A stretch of 64,000 nucleotides of DNA from Phocaeicola plebeius (GTDB lineage: Bacteria; Bacteroidota; Bacteroidia; Bacteroidales; Bacteroidaceae). The stretch spans positions 62,001 through 126,000 of the forward strand of contig NZ_QSQT01000009.1 in NCBI RefSeq assembly GCF_003437535.1. Direction: 5' to 3'. How positions within the stretch are numbered: position 1 is the stretch's first letter; every line of letters begins with the position of its first letter. A program made the position numbers and the translations under genes. The notes beneath the pieces were generated by a model. The model saw only the letters and a list, made by a program, of their open reading frames with translations, made no database searches and had not been told where the DNA came from. Below are positions 45,044 to 55,136 of the stretch, in pieces.

Positions 45044-46903
45044 ATGGAACAGAAAGAAGTCAAATTTAGTTTGGTTTTTCGTGATATGTGGCAGAGTGCC
45101 GGGAAATACGTACCACGAGTAGACCAGTTGGTGAAGGTAGCCCCAGCCATTATCGAAATGGGGTGTTTTGCCCGTGTAGAAACAAACGGGGGAGGTTTTG
45201 AACAAGTTAACCTGTTGTTTGGTGAAAATCCGAACAAGGCTGTCCGCGAGTGGACGAAGCCTTTTCATGAAGCAGGAATTCAGACACACATGCTCGACCG
45301 TGCGCTGAACGGTTTGCGAATGAGTCCGGTACCGGCCGACGTACGTAAATTATTCTATAAAGTAAAGAAGGCTCAGGGTACAGATATTACCCGTACATTC
45401 TGCGGATTGAACGATGTGCGAAATATTATTCCTTCCATCGGTTATGCACATGATGCCGGCATGATTTCTCAGTGCTGTCTCTGCATCACTTATTCTCCGA
45501 TTCATACCGTGGAATATTATTTGGATATGGCCAAGAAACTGATTGATGCAGGATGCGATGAAATCTGTATCAAGGATATGGCAGGTATTGGTCGTCCGGT
45601 ATTCTTAGGTAAGCTGGTGGCAGGTATCAAGAAAATCAAGGATATTACGATTCAGTATCACTCTCATGCAGGTCCGGGCTTCAACATGGCTTCTATTCTG
45701 GAAGTGTGCAAGGCCGGATGTGATTATGTGGATGTAGGTATGGACCCGTTGTCATGGGGTACCGGACATGCAGACGTAATCAGTGTGCAGGCCATGCTGA
45801 AAGATGCCGGATTCAAGGTGCCTGAAATCAATATGCAGGCCTATATGAAGGTGCGTTCTCTGATTCAGGAATTTATGGATGATTTCCTGGGATTGTATAT
45901 CAGTCCGAAGAACCGTCTGATGAATTCTTTGCTGATTGGACCGGGACTTCCGGGTGGTATGATGGGTAGCTTGATGGCCGATTTGGATACCAACCTGGAA
46001 TCTATCAATAAGTATAAGGCAAAACGTAACTTGCCGTTCATGACTCAGGATGAACTGCTGATTAAACTGTTTGATGAGGTAGCATACGTATGGCCGCGTG
46101 TGGGTTATCCGTGCCTGGTAACTCCGTTCAGCCAGTATGTGAAGAACCTGGCCATGATGAATGTCATCCAGCTTGAAAAAGGCAAGGAACGCTGGGGTAT
46201 GATTGCCGACGATATTTGGGACATGATTTTAGGAAAAGCCGGACAATTGCCTGGCAAACTGGCTCCTGAAATTGTGGAAAAAGCTGAACGTGAAGGCCGT
46301 AAGTTCTTCACAGGCAACCCACAGGACAACTATCCTGATCAGCTGGAAAAATACCGTCAGATGATGTGGGAAAAGAAATGGGAAACTGGACAGGATGATG
46401 AAGAACTCTTTGAATATGCCATGCACCCAGCTCAGTATGAAGCCTATAAGAGCGGAAAGGCAAAAGCTGACTTCCTGGAAGATGTGAAGAAACGTCGTGA
46501 AGCTAAGGAAGAGGTACACATGGCCAATGACCAGACTAAAGTCTTGACAGTAGACGTAAACGGTCAGGCTTATCGTGTAACAGTAGCCTTTGGCGATGTC
46601 AATCCGTCTAAACTTTCTGCACAGAATCAGCCTGCTGCAGCTGCTCCGGCTGCCCAAGCTCCGGCTGGTGAAGGAAAAGAAGTGCTTTCTCCGCTGGAAG
46701 GTAAATTCTTCCTGACGAAGAGTGCGCAGGAAACTCCGGTGAAAGTGGGTGACAAGGTGAACAAGGGAGATGTAATTTGCTATGTAGAGGCCATGAAGAC
46801 TTACAATGCCATCCGTGCTGAGTTTAGTGGAACCATCACTGCTATCTGTGCAAATTCCGGTGACTCCGTATCAGAAGATGATGTATTAATGAAGATTTTG
46901 TAA
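45044..46903 (+). CDS. oadA: Oxaloacetate decarboxylase alpha subunit with biotin carrier domain
   Basis: Moves the carboxyl group from oxaloacetate to biotin. 619 residues: a carboxyltransferase barrel (about 5-270) with the metal-binding CIKDMAG and YHSHAGPG motifs, a second conserved domain (about 290-480), an Ala/Pro-rich linker (about 525-545) and a biotinyl domain with K585 in VEAMKTYNA. The pyruvate-carboxylase-type barrel separates it from methylmalonyl-CoA decarboxylase, whose alpha subunit has a crotonase-like fold. The stop overlaps the oadB start by one base (TAATG), so translation is coupled. Confidence 0.93.
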   Translation: MEQKEVKFSLVFRDMWQSAGKYVPRVDQLVKVAPAIIEMGCFARVETNGGGFEQVNLLFGENPNKAVREWTKPFHEAGIQTHMLDRALNGLRMSPVPADVRKLFYKVKKAQGTDITRTFCGLNDVRNIIPSIGYAHDAGMISQCCLCITYSPIHTVEYYLDMAKKLIDAGCDEICIKDMAGIGRPVFLGKLVAGIKKIKDITIQYHSHAGPGFNMASILEVCKAGCDYVDVGMDPLSWGTGHADVISVQAMLKDAGFKVPEINMQAYMKVRSLIQEFMDDFLGLYISPKNRLMNSLLIGPGLPGGMMGSLMADLDTNLESINKYKAKRNLPFMTQDELLIKLFDEVAYVWPRVGYPCLVTPFSQYVKNLAMMNVIQLEKGKERWGMIADDIWDMILGKAGQLPGKLAPEIVEKAEREGRKFFTGNPQDNYPDQLEKYRQMMWEKKWETGQDDEELFEYAMHPAQYEAYKSGKAKADFLEDVKKRREAKEEVHMANDQTKVLTVDVNGQAYRVTVAFGDVNPSKLSAQNQPAAAAPAAQAPAGEGKEVLSPLEGKFFLTKSAQETPVKVGDKVNKGDVICYVEAMKTYNAIRAEFSGTITAICANSGDSVSEDDVLMKIL

Positions 46904-48138
46904 TGGAAGAGATATTAGAAAGATTATATGATATGACCGCTTTCAGCAACATTGCTGCTGACCCGCGGTTTCTCATCATGTATGCCATTGCTTTCGTCTT
47001 GCTCTATCTGGGTATCAAGAAGCAGTACGAACCGTTGCTGCTGGTACCCATCGCTTTCGGGGTGTTGCTGGCCAACTTCCCGGGCGGTGATATGGGAGTA
47101 GTGCAGGCCGATGAAAACGGAATGGTCATGATGAACGGTGTGATGAAGAACATCTGGGAAATGCCGCTTCATGAAATTGCACATGAACTGGGATTGATGA
47201 ACTTCATTTACTATATGTTGATTAAGACGGGATTCCTTCCGCCGATTATATTCATGGGAGTAGGTGCACTGACCGATTTTGGTCCGATGCTTCGTAATCT
47301 TCGTCTTTCTATTTTCGGTGCGGCTGCTCAGTTGGGTATCTTTGCCGTATTGCTGGTATCTATTTTGATGGGCTTTACTCCCAAGGAAGCTGCTTCTTTG
47401 GGTATCATCGGAGGTGCTGACGGTCCGACAGCCATCTTTACAACCATTAAGCTGGCTCCGCATTTGTTAGGTCCGATTGCCATTGCAGCCTATTCTTATA
47501 TGGCCTTGGTACCGGTTATCGTGCCGTTGGTAGTACGTTTGTGGTGTACAAAGAAAGAATTGTCCATCAACATGAAGGAACAGGAAAAGAAATATCCTTC
47601 AAAAACGGAAATCAAGAATCTGCGCGTTCTGAAAATTATTTTCCCGATTGCATGTACTACCATCGTGGCCTTGTTCGTGCCGAGTGCAGTGCCTTTGATC
47701 GGTATGCTGATGTTCGGTAATTTGGTGAAGGAAATTGGTAGCAATACTTCTCGCTTGTTCGATGCAGCATCTAACAGCATTATGAATGCGGCTACTATTT
47801 TCCTGGGTATTTCAGTAGGAGCTACAATGACTACCGATGCATTCCTGAACTGGACGACTATCGGTATCGTGATTGGCGGTTTCTTGGCTTTTGCACTTTC
47901 AATCTCAGGTGGTATTTTCTTCGTGAAGATATTCAATTTGTTTACGAAGAAGAAAATTAATCCGTTGATTGGAGCAACCGGTCTTAGTGCTGTGCCGATG
48001 GCCAGCCGTGTAGCCAATGAAATTGCGTTGAAATATGACCCGAAGAACCACGTGTTGCAATATTGTATGGCAAGTAATATTTCGGGTGTAATCGGATCAG
48101 CAGTTGCTGCCGGTGTACTTATTTCATTCCTTGGATAA
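46903..48138 (+). CDS. oadB: Oxaloacetate decarboxylase beta subunit (Na+ pump)
   Basis: A 411-residue membrane protein with about nine helices, carrying the family signature GIIGGADGPTAIF whose aspartate takes part in Na+ and decarboxylation chemistry, and NSIMNAATIFLGISVGATM. It decarboxylates carboxybiotin and exports Na+. Together with mutAB this fits succinate/propionate fermentation of gut Bacteroidales. Confidence 0.95.
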   Translation: MEEILERLYDMTAFSNIAADPRFLIMYAIAFVLLYLGIKKQYEPLLLVPIAFGVLLANFPGGDMGVVQADENGMVMMNGVMKNIWEMPLHEIAHELGLMNFIYYMLIKTGFLPPIIFMGVGALTDFGPMLRNLRLSIFGAAAQLGIFAVLLVSILMGFTPKEAASLGIIGGADGPTAIFTTIKLAPHLLGPIAIAAYSYMALVPVIVPLVVRLWCTKKELSINMKEQEKKYPSKTEIKNLRVLKIIFPIACTTIVALFVPSAVPLIGMLMFGNLVKEIGSNTSRLFDAASNSIMNAATIFLGISVGATMTTDAFLNWTTIGIVIGGFLAFALSISGGIFFVKIFNLFTKKKINPLIGATGLSAVPMASRVANEIALKYDPKNHVLQYCMASNISGVIGSAVAAGVLISFLG

Positions 48139-48162
48139 GTAACGGACGCTTGCTTTCTTCAG

Positions 48163-48225
48163 ACAGGATTACAAAGAGAACACTGTCAGTATGCAGGATA
48201 GAATTCTCTTTGTAATCCTGTTTTT
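48163..48225 (+). terminator. Terminator of oadGAB
   Basis: Perfect 18-bp arms (48163-48180 with 48204-48221), then TTTTG. Confidence 0.88.
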
Positions 48226-48285
48226 GTTTCTATGAACTTCTTCCGGTAAACAATTATGAACTTTTGAATGCTCTCATCGTGCTGT

Positions 48286-49950
48286 ATGAAAACGACATTA
48301 TTCAATCTGTGTTTGGCTTTTCTGATGTTATTGACTTCTTGTCACAAAGAAATGGAATCTGTTGCATTTGAGAATGTGACGGAAAGTGTGACTTTACAAT
48401 CAGTTGTCGGGGATGAGGCATTCATTTCATTTACCAGTTTGGGTACATGGAATGTCACCACCGATGCAACATGGTTAAGCCTATCTCCTTTGTCGGGTGA
48501 TGCTGGTGAGAGCCAAGTGAAAGTGACTGCCGTTTTTGAAAACAATTCAAATCAAGTGCGGGAGGCAAAGGTAAAACTGACATCTGGCGATGAGGCTTGT
48601 GAAATTTCAGTTTTTCAGGAGGTGGGAGATTATGTGCTTCCGGAGAAAGAGGAATACCTCATAGGAGTGGAAGGAGGAGTGTTTACTATTTATTTTGAAA
48701 CAAATGTAGATGTAGAAAAACTAAAAGTGTATACTTCCTCCGAGCCTGGAAGTTGGTTGAGACAGGAAACGACTTCCCGTTCTGCAGCCTCAGAAACGCA
48801 TGAAGTATCATTGCATGCAACTTCGAATAAAGGCGGAATGTCGCGTTCGGCTTATTTACTCTTTGTAAAGGAAGAAGATGGGTCGCAAAAAGAGTTGGCG
48901 ACGGTGAAAATATCTCAGCAGGGGGGCCAGGTGCTGGAGTCGGTTGATTTCTCGGAAGATGGTAAGATTGATACATTGCAACAGCATGTAAAAGGAGAGG
49001 GGATTCCCATCGTATTGATGGGAGATGGCTTTGTAGACCAGGAGTTGGCCGATGGAACCTACCGGCGTGTAATGGAAAAGGCTATGGAAAACCTGTTTAC
49101 TGAAGAACCTGTGAAGTCTTTGCGAGAATATTTTGATGTATTTATGATTAATGCCGTTTCCGAAAATAATGATTTTGGTATGGGGTATAAAACGGCATTC
49201 AGTTGTAAGCTGGCAGGTGGAAACAGTACGACAATTATAGGAGATGATACATCTGTACAAATTTATGTGGGTAAAGTACTGGATAAAGAAAAGAAAAAAG
49301 AAAACAGTCTGGCTGTAGTGATACTGAACACGTCAGCATACGCAGGAACTACTTATTGGGGGTATCAGGGTAAGAATAATAAATTGGTGGAATTTGCTAT
49401 AGCTTATTGTCCGGTGATTGATAACCTTGATAGCGAACATTTTCGTCAGGTGTTAGTACATGAGGCGATTGGACATGGCTTAGGTAAGCTGGAAGACGAG
49501 TATGTATATTCGGACAAAGGAAGCATTTCTACATTGGAAATACAGCGGATACGTACAATGCAGGCTAACGGATGGTTACAGAATGTAGATTTTACCGCAT
49601 CGAAAGATACCGTACTATGGGCTTCCTTTTTGACAGATTCTCGTTACCAGAACGAACATTTAGGGGTGTATGAAGGAGCTTGCACTTATCCGAAAGGGGC
49701 TTATCGTCCTTCAGAAGATAGTATGATGAACTCGAATACCTGTGCTTTTAATGCACCTTCCCGTAAGTCGCTTTATGAAAAGGTGATGAAAATAGGCATG
49801 GATACAGAGCAGGTACTGTATGAGGACTTTGTGACATTTGACAAAGCGCATCTTCCGGAAATGTTGCCTGTAGCAAGTTATACACGTGCTGCATTTTCCG
49901 GGCAGTCGTTTGCCCGTCCGGTATGGACCGGAAGCCGTTTGTCTCATTAG
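48286..49950 (+). CDS. Lipoprotein with BACON-like domains and M64 zinc peptidase domain (copy 2)
   Basis: The start at 48286 ([22 protein letters not shown]) gives a lipoprotein signal with the cysteine at 19; 554 residues. Layout as in copy 1: two BACON-like domains (about 25-110 and 115-215), then the M64 domain with [15 protein letters not shown]. The conserved stretch [20 protein letters not shown] and the cysteine-containing [18 protein letters not shown] are nearly the same as in copy 1, so the two are paralogues. Its stop codon overlaps the converging recQ gene by four bases. Confidence 0.9.
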   Translation: MKTTLFNLCLAFLMLLTSCHKEMESVAFENVTESVTLQSVVGDEAFISFTSLGTWNVTTDATWLSLSPLSGDAGESQVKVTAVFENNSNQVREAKVKLTSGDEACEISVFQEVGDYVLPEKEEYLIGVEGGVFTIYFETNVDVEKLKVYTSSEPGSWLRQETTSRSAASETHEVSLHATSNKGGMSRSAYLLFVKEEDGSQKELATVKISQQGGQVLESVDFSEDGKIDTLQQHVKGEGIPIVLMGDGFVDQELADGTYRRVMEKAMENLFTEEPVKSLREYFDVFMINAVSENNDFGMGYKTAFSCKLAGGNSTTIIGDDTSVQIYVGKVLDKEKKKENSLAVVILNTSAYAGTTYWGYQGKNNKLVEFAIAYCPVIDNLDSEHFRQVLVHEAIGHGLGKLEDEYVYSDKGSISTLEIQRIRTMQANGWLQNVDFTASKDTVLWASFLTDSRYQNEHLGVYEGACTYPKGAYRPSEDSMMNSNTCAFNAPSRKSLYEKVMKIGMDTEQVLYEDFVTFDKAHLPEMLPVASYTRAAFSGQSFARPVWTGSRLSH

Positions 49951-51782
49951 TTTCTACCTAGGTATTCGTTGATGACAGCCAGGAAATCCTTCCCGTATTT
50001 TTCTTTCTTGAATTCGCCGATTCCACTGATTTCACCAAATGCCTCCATATCACCGGGCTTTTTCAGGGCAAGCAAGTGCAAGGTTTTATCGGACAGCACA
50101 ATATAGGCAGGGATAGCCAGCTGATCGGCCAGCTTTTTGCGTAGTTGGCGAAGTGCTTCAAACAAGCCCTCATCTTCATTTTCAAATACGGTCGGAGTGA
50201 ATAAGGGGGCAGGAGAGGCTGTTTTGCTTTCTTTGGCAGAGCCTTTCTTTCCGTAACTTTCTTCTCTTTTAATGACTATCAGCTGTGCACGTTCCTTGCC
50301 GAATAAAACTTTTTTTCCGGCTTCCGTAATTTTCAGGTGATTATTTTCGTTGTAGGCTATCTCAAAATAACCTAAGTTTAGCATCTGGAGCAAGTAGTCC
50401 TGCCAGTCTTTTCCGGGAACATCTCTTCCGGCACCGTATGTCTTGAGTTTGTCGTACCCTTTTTCAATCACCTCCTGGCTGGCATATCCTTTCAGAATAT
50501 CAATCAGGGTGCGGGTACCGATTTGTTCGTTGGCGCGGGCGATGGCACTTAAGGCCTTTTGTACGATGATGGTACCATCGAAGCGTTCAGGAGGATTTTT
50601 ACATACGTCACAGTTTCCGCAGTCATGATTCATGGTTTCTCCGAAATAATTCAAAAGAATTCTTCGGCGGCAAATGTCCGATTCTGCATATTGCTGCATG
50701 CGGTTTAGCTTTTCCAGGTTGATTCCCTGCTGATTACTTTCAGCGGCAAATTTCGACAGCAGGACAATATCGCCAAAAGAGTAAAAAAGTAACGTTTCAC
50801 TGGGAAGTCCGTCACGGCCGGCACGTCCGATTTCCTGGTAAAAGTTCTCAATACTTTTGGGCAGGTTGTAATGGATTACCCACCTGACATTAGACTTATC
50901 AATTCCCATACCGAATGCAATGGTTGCGCAGATAATCTGTACCCGGTCATTGATGAAATCATCCTGCGTCATTTCCCGTTGCTCATTTGACATACCGGCA
51001 TGGTAAACACCTACATCGAACCCTTCATTTTCCAATAGCTGGGCTACTTTCTCCGTACCGTTGCGGCTCATACAGTAGATGATGCCGCTTTCATTACGGT
51101 GTCTGCGCAGGAATTTGACAATGGCCCTGATTTTTTCCTTTTGCTGATACCCTCTTTTCACTTCCAGACTCAGGTTTGGACGGTCGAAAGAAGAAATGAA
51201 TACTTCCGGGTTGCGCATGTCCAATTGCCGTATGATGTCTTCACGGGTTATTTTATCGGCAGTGGCAGTCAAAGCTACTACAGGTACATTGGGAAAATGT
51301 TGCCGTATGGCTTTCAGCTGTGTATATTCAGGACGAAAGTCGTGTCCCCAATGAGAAATACAGTGAGCCTCGTCAATGGCAAATAGAGAAATGTGGATGT
51401 CGCGTAACAGGTAGTTTATTTCCGACATCAGTCTTTCGGGAGATATATAAAGAAGTTTTACTCTTCCTTGCACACATTCAAAATGGAGCTGGGCGTTGGT
51501 AGCATCATCGTTCGTGCTATTTAAAGCGCGGGCTACGATACCATTGGCCTGTAGAGACTCCACCTGGTCTTTCATGAGAGAAATCAATGGAGAAACCACA
51601 ACGGTCGTCCCTTCCATCAGCAGAGCTGGTAGCTGATAACACATGGATTTTCCTCCTCCGGTCGGCATGAGCACCAATGCGTCTTTCTTTTGAAGAATTG
51701 CAGAAATGATTTTTTCTTGAAGCGGACGGAAAGAAGTGTACCCAAAATAAGATTTGAGTGTTTTCAGCATTTGTTCTCTCAT
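49947..51782 (-). CDS. recQ: ATP-dependent DNA helicase RecQ
   Basis: Unwinds DNA 3' to 5' in repair. 611 residues: motif 0 FRPLQEKII, Walker [13 protein letters not shown] box followed by [13 protein letters not shown] (the RecQ aromatic loop), [10 protein letters not shown] (motif VI), the four-cysteine zinc site ending [11 protein letters not shown], a winged-helix domain, and a C-terminal HRDC domain (about 530-610). An alternative start at 51770 ([11 protein letters not shown]) has a better ribosome-binding-like stretch (GAGAG) before it. The promoter -7 element is at 51801-51808. Confidence 0.95.
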   Translation of the reverse strand: MREQMLKTLKSYFGYTSFRPLQEKIISAILQKKDALVLMPTGGGKSMCYQLPALLMEGTTVVVSPLISLMKDQVESLQANGIVARALNSTNDDATNAQLHFECVQGRVKLLYISPERLMSEINYLLRDIHISLFAIDEAHCISHWGHDFRPEYTQLKAIRQHFPNVPVVALTATADKITREDIIRQLDMRNPEVFISSFDRPNLSLEVKRGYQQKEKIRAIVKFLRRHRNESGIIYCMSRNGTEKVAQLLENEGFDVGVYHAGMSNEQREMTQDDFINDRVQIICATIAFGMGIDKSNVRWVIHYNLPKSIENFYQEIGRAGRDGLPSETLLFYSFGDIVLLSKFAAESNQQGINLEKLNRMQQYAESDICRRRILLNYFGETMNHDCGNCDVCKNPPERFDGTIIVQKALSAIARANEQIGTRTLIDILKGYASQEVIEKGYDKLKTYGAGRDVPGKDWQDYLLQMLNLGYFEIAYNENNHLKITEAGKKVLFGKERAQLIVIKREESYGKKGSAKESKTASPAPLFTPTVFENEDEGLFEALRQLRKKLADQLAIPAYIVLSDKTLHLLALKKPGDMEAFGEISGIGEFKKEKYGKDFLAVINEYLGRN

Positions 51783-51800
51783 GTTTTTTAATTTTGCTCA

Positions 51801-51808
51801 CAAAGATA
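51801..51808 (-). promoter_or_regulatory. -7 promoter element of recQ
   Basis: Plus-strand CAAAGATA gives TATCTTTG; the leader is only about 14 nt if translation starts at 51782, or 26 nt for 51770. Confidence 0.5.
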
Positions 51809-51956
51809 TATAAAAAAATAAAGAGTTACCGTTTTATCGTGTTTTTGTGCGGATGTAAAGGTTTTTGATAAAGTTTTCGGAACTATTGTTGTGAAATCGA
51901 AAAACTTCTACGATTTTTGTATAATTATGTTGTAATAACGCCTAAAATGAGCTGAA

Positions 51957-53924
51957 ATGAGTATGTCAGAAAATTTTAATTATATAGTAGAACAGTTTGC
52001 CGATTTGCAGCTGTTGCGTTATCGTGTGGCAGGTTTTGAAAACTTGTCTTTGTGGCAGAAAGAATTGATTTATTACCTCTCAGAGGCCGCTTTGGAAGGA
52101 AGAGATATTCTTTTTGACCAGAACGGAAAGTATAATCTACAGATTCGAAAACTGCTGGAGGCGGTTTATGTGTCTTATTCGGGCGACCGTAATAATCCGG
52201 AATTTCAGGGACTGGAGGTTTATCTGAAACGCGTTTGGTTCTCCAGTGGCATATATCACCATTATGCGTGTGATAAGTTTGTGCCAGCTTTCTCACCGGA
52301 ATTTTTGCGTGAGTGCATAGAGCAGGTAGATGTCGCTTCTCTTCCTCTGAAGGATGGTGAGTCAGTTCAGGCGATGTGTGACAAATTGTTCCCTGTCATG
52401 TTTGACCCTAAAGTGATGCCCAAGCGGGTAAATCAGGCCGATGGGGAAGATTTGGTTATGACATCTGCTGCCAATTATTATGAAGGAGTAACTCAGGATG
52501 AGGCTGAGAAGTTTTATGCCATGCAAAAAGTAGCAGCTGATCCTCACCCGGTAATGTATGGAATGAATAGCCGATTGGTAAAGAAAGATGGAGTTCTGCA
52601 AGAAGAAGTCTGGAAATTGGACGGCATGTATGGAGAGGCAATTCAAAAAATTATTTTCTGGTTGGAAAAAGCGGAAACAGTGGCTGAAAATGAGGCACAG
52701 CGTGAAGTCATCCGTCTGTTGATAGACTTCTATCGTACGGGCGATTTGAAGACATTTGATACTTACTCTATTGCCTGGTTAAAGGATACAGACTCAAAAG
52801 TAGATTTTGTTAATGGCTTTATTGAAAGCTATGGTGATCCGTTAGGCATGAAGGCAAGTTGGGAATCAATTGTAAACTTTAAGGATGAAGAAGCTACTCA
52901 CCGTACGGAAATTATTAGCCAGCATGCACAATGGTTTGAAGACCACTCTCCGGTGTCTCCTTCCTTCAAGAAAGAGGTGGTGCGAGGAGTTTCTGCTAAA
53001 GTGATTACAGCGGCTATGCTGGGTGGTGATTTATATCCAAGTTCGGCGATAGGAATTAATTTGCCTAATTCAAACTGGATTCGTAGTCTGCATGGGTCAA
53101 AATCGGTGACTATCGGAAATCTGACAGACGCTTATAACAAGGCGGCTAAAGGCAATGGCTTCCGTGAAGAATTTGTGTACAGTCAGGAAGAAAAAGACTT
53201 GCTGGAAAAATATGCCGACATTACAGGTGACCTCCATACAGACTTGCATGAATGTGTAGGACATGGCTCAGGAAAATTACTTCCCGGAGTTGATCCGGAT
53301 GCGTTGAAAGCGTATGGCTCTACGATTGAAGAAGCACGTGCAGATTTGTTTGGCTTGTATTATTTGCCTGATGAAAAACTGGTGGAACTGGGATTGACTC
53401 CCGATAAAGAAGCATACAAGGCTGAATATTATGCTTACATGATGAACGGACTTCTTACGCAGATGGTACGCATCGAACCGGGCTGTGATTTGGAAGAAGC
53501 TCACATGCGTAACCGTCAGTTGATTGCTCGCTGGGCTTTGGAGAACGGTAAATCAAAGAATGTGGTAGAACTGGTGAAGAAAGAAGGGAAGACTTATGTG
53601 AAAATCAACGACTATCTCCAGCTTCGTAGACTTTTTGCCGCATTGTTGAGTGAGATTCAGCGTATAAAGAGTGAGGGAGATTATGAAGCTGCCCGTGCTC
53701 TTGTAGAAAAATATGCCGTGAAACTGGATGCAACGCTTCATGAGGAAATCCTGAACCGTTACCGTTCACTGCATCTCGCACCTTATAAAGGATTTGTCAA
53801 TCCGGTATATTTACCTCAATATGATGCCGAGGGGCGTATTATGGATGTAAAACTTGATTATACAGAAGGCTATACCGAACAGATGCTTCGTTATGGTCGT
53901 GATTATTCTAATTTGACTATTTGA
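51957..53924 (+). CDS. Dipeptidyl-peptidase III-like M49 metallopeptidase
   Basis: 655 residues, no signal peptide, so probably cytoplasmic. The M49 zinc motif HECVGH (family HExxGH, one residue longer than HExxH) lies in DLHECVGHGSGKLLPG, and the third ligand region EEARADLFGLYY follows about 50 residues later. Such enzymes remove dipeptides from the N-terminus of short peptides. It is followed after only two bases by the AlkD-like gene. Confidence 0.9.
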   Translation: MSMSENFNYIVEQFADLQLLRYRVAGFENLSLWQKELIYYLSEAALEGRDILFDQNGKYNLQIRKLLEAVYVSYSGDRNNPEFQGLEVYLKRVWFSSGIYHHYACDKFVPAFSPEFLRECIEQVDVASLPLKDGESVQAMCDKLFPVMFDPKVMPKRVNQADGEDLVMTSAANYYEGVTQDEAEKFYAMQKVAADPHPVMYGMNSRLVKKDGVLQEEVWKLDGMYGEAIQKIIFWLEKAETVAENEAQREVIRLLIDFYRTGDLKTFDTYSIAWLKDTDSKVDFVNGFIESYGDPLGMKASWESIVNFKDEEATHRTEIISQHAQWFEDHSPVSPSFKKEVVRGVSAKVITAAMLGGDLYPSSAIGINLPNSNWIRSLHGSKSVTIGNLTDAYNKAAKGNGFREEFVYSQEEKDLLEKYADITGDLHTDLHECVGHGSGKLLPGVDPDALKAYGSTIEEARADLFGLYYLPDEKLVELGLTPDKEAYKAEYYAYMMNGLLTQMVRIEPGCDLEEAHMRNRQLIARWALENGKSKNVVELVKKEGKTYVKINDYLQLRRLFAALLSEIQRIKSEGDYEAARALVEKYAVKLDATLHEEILNRYRSLHLAPYKGFVNPVYLPQYDAEGRIMDVKLDYTEGYTEQMLRYGRDYSNLTI

Positions 53925-53926
53925 TT

Positions 53927-54595
53927 ATGGCAGAAATACAAGATACAATCAGGGAAATAAAGTCGAAATTCCGCTTGTTTATGAATGGAATGGTTTCCCA
54001 AAGTATGCGTGAAAAAGGTATTGACTATAAACTGAACTTTGGTATTGAATATCCCCGCATTAAAGAAATTGCGGCAGATTATCCGTGTAGTCATGAGCTG
54101 GCACAGGCTCTATGGAAAGAAAACATCCGCGAATGTAAGATTATGGCCGGATTGCTCCAGCCCGTAGATGGATTCTGTCGGGAAATCGCAGAAATATGGA
54201 TAGAAGACATGCGCTATCCGGAACTGGCGGAATATACGGTTATGAATCTGTTCCAGCGCTTGCCATACGCTTCAGAAGTGGTCTTTCCATGGATAGCCGA
54301 TGAACGGGAATATTTCCAGCTGTGCGGGTATCTGTTGATGACTCGTTTGTTGATGAAGGGATGGACACTGAATGAAAGAGCAGAAGCGGAGTTCTTGGAT
54401 CAGGCCTTTACCGTATTGGAAGGAGGAACAGAAATGCGTAAAGTAGCAGCCAGAGCAGTGTGTAAATTCGCCTTGCAATCAAAGACAAATTCTCGTACCG
54501 TACTTCGTATGTTAGGGAATTTGTTGAAATCTTCTAAGCCGGAAATCAAAATGGTGGCAGAAGAAATAAAAAATGAGATAGAATATGGCTTGTAA
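53927..54595 (+). CDS. AlkD-like DNA alkylation repair (HEAT-repeat) protein
   Basis: The start at 53927 (MAEIQDTIREIKSKFRLFMN) gives 222 residues, all helical, with HEAT-like repeats and the aromatic/charged stretch WKENIRECKIMAGLLQP near the middle, resembling AlkD-type glycosylases that excise alkylated bases. I cannot confirm the catalytic Asp and Trp positions by eye, so it could be a non-catalytic relative. It is coupled to the peptidase gene (2-bp gap), a pairing without an obvious functional link. Confidence 0.75.
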   Translation: MAEIQDTIREIKSKFRLFMNGMVSQSMREKGIDYKLNFGIEYPRIKEIAADYPCSHELAQALWKENIRECKIMAGLLQPVDGFCREIAEIWIEDMRYPELAEYTVMNLFQRLPYASEVVFPWIADEREYFQLCGYLLMTRLLMKGWTLNERAEAEFLDQAFTVLEGGTEMRKVAARAVCKFALQSKTNSRTVLRMLGNLLKSSKPEIKMVAEEIKNEIEYGL

Positions 54596-54620
54596 TCTTT
54601 CTAAATTACTCAAAAAAATA

Positions 54621-54628
54621 TAACTTTG
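54621..54628 (+). promoter_or_regulatory. -7 promoter element of the fur-purA unit
   Basis: TAACTTTG fits TAnnTTTG; leader about 17 nt before the Fur-family start. Confidence 0.5.
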
Positions 54629-54648
54629 ACCGCTGAACGATTATTGGG

Positions 54649-55107
54649 ATGGAAGAGAATATAAAAGATACAGTCAAACAAATCCTTACAGAGTATTTGC
54701 AGAAGAACGGACATCGAAAGACGCCTGAACGGTATGCTATACTTGATACTATCTATTCCATCAAGGGGCATTTTGATGTAGACGAGTTGTACAGCTATAT
54801 GGCGGAGAAGGAAAAGTTCCGGGTGAGCCGGGCTACTTTGTACAATACCATCATTCTCCTTATAGATGCAGGGCTGGTCATCAAACATCAGTTTGGCAAT
54901 ACTTCCCAGTATGAACGATCATATAATAATGAAACCCACCATCACATGATTTGTACCTGTTGCGGAAAGGTGTCGGAATTTGAGGACGACAACCTGAAGC
55001 AGGCTATTGCGCAGACAAAGTTGAAGGGATTTTATGTTTCGCATTATTCCCTTTATATCTATGGACTGTGCAGTAAGTGTATGGCGGCCAAGCGGAAAAA
55101 GAAATAG
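54649..55107 (+). CDS. Fur/PerR-family metal-dependent regulator
   Basis: 152 residues. An N-terminal winged helix (about 10-85, with RKTPERYAILDTI and SRATLYNTIILLIDAGLV) is followed by a dimerisation domain with NETHHHMICTCCGKVSEF and a second pair GLCSKC, giving the two CxxC zinc sites. Whether it senses iron, peroxide or zinc cannot be decided from sequence. It is 29 bp upstream of purA and may share its transcript, as is seen in several Bacteroidetes. Confidence 0.93.
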   Translation: MEENIKDTVKQILTEYLQKNGHRKTPERYAILDTIYSIKGHFDVDELYSYMAEKEKFRVSRATLYNTIILLIDAGLVIKHQFGNTSQYERSYNNETHHHMICTCCGKVSEFEDDNLKQAIAQTKLKGFYVSHYSLYIYGLCSKCMAAKRKKK

Positions 55108-55136
55108 TATAAGGAATATATAAAACATAAAGAATC

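Noticed and set aside
45044..46903. Methylmalonyl-CoA decarboxylase instead of oxaloacetate decarboxylase
   Set aside because: The alpha subunit has a pyruvate-carboxylase-type barrel (KDMAG motif) fused to a biotin domain, not the crotonase-like carboxyltransferase of that enzyme.
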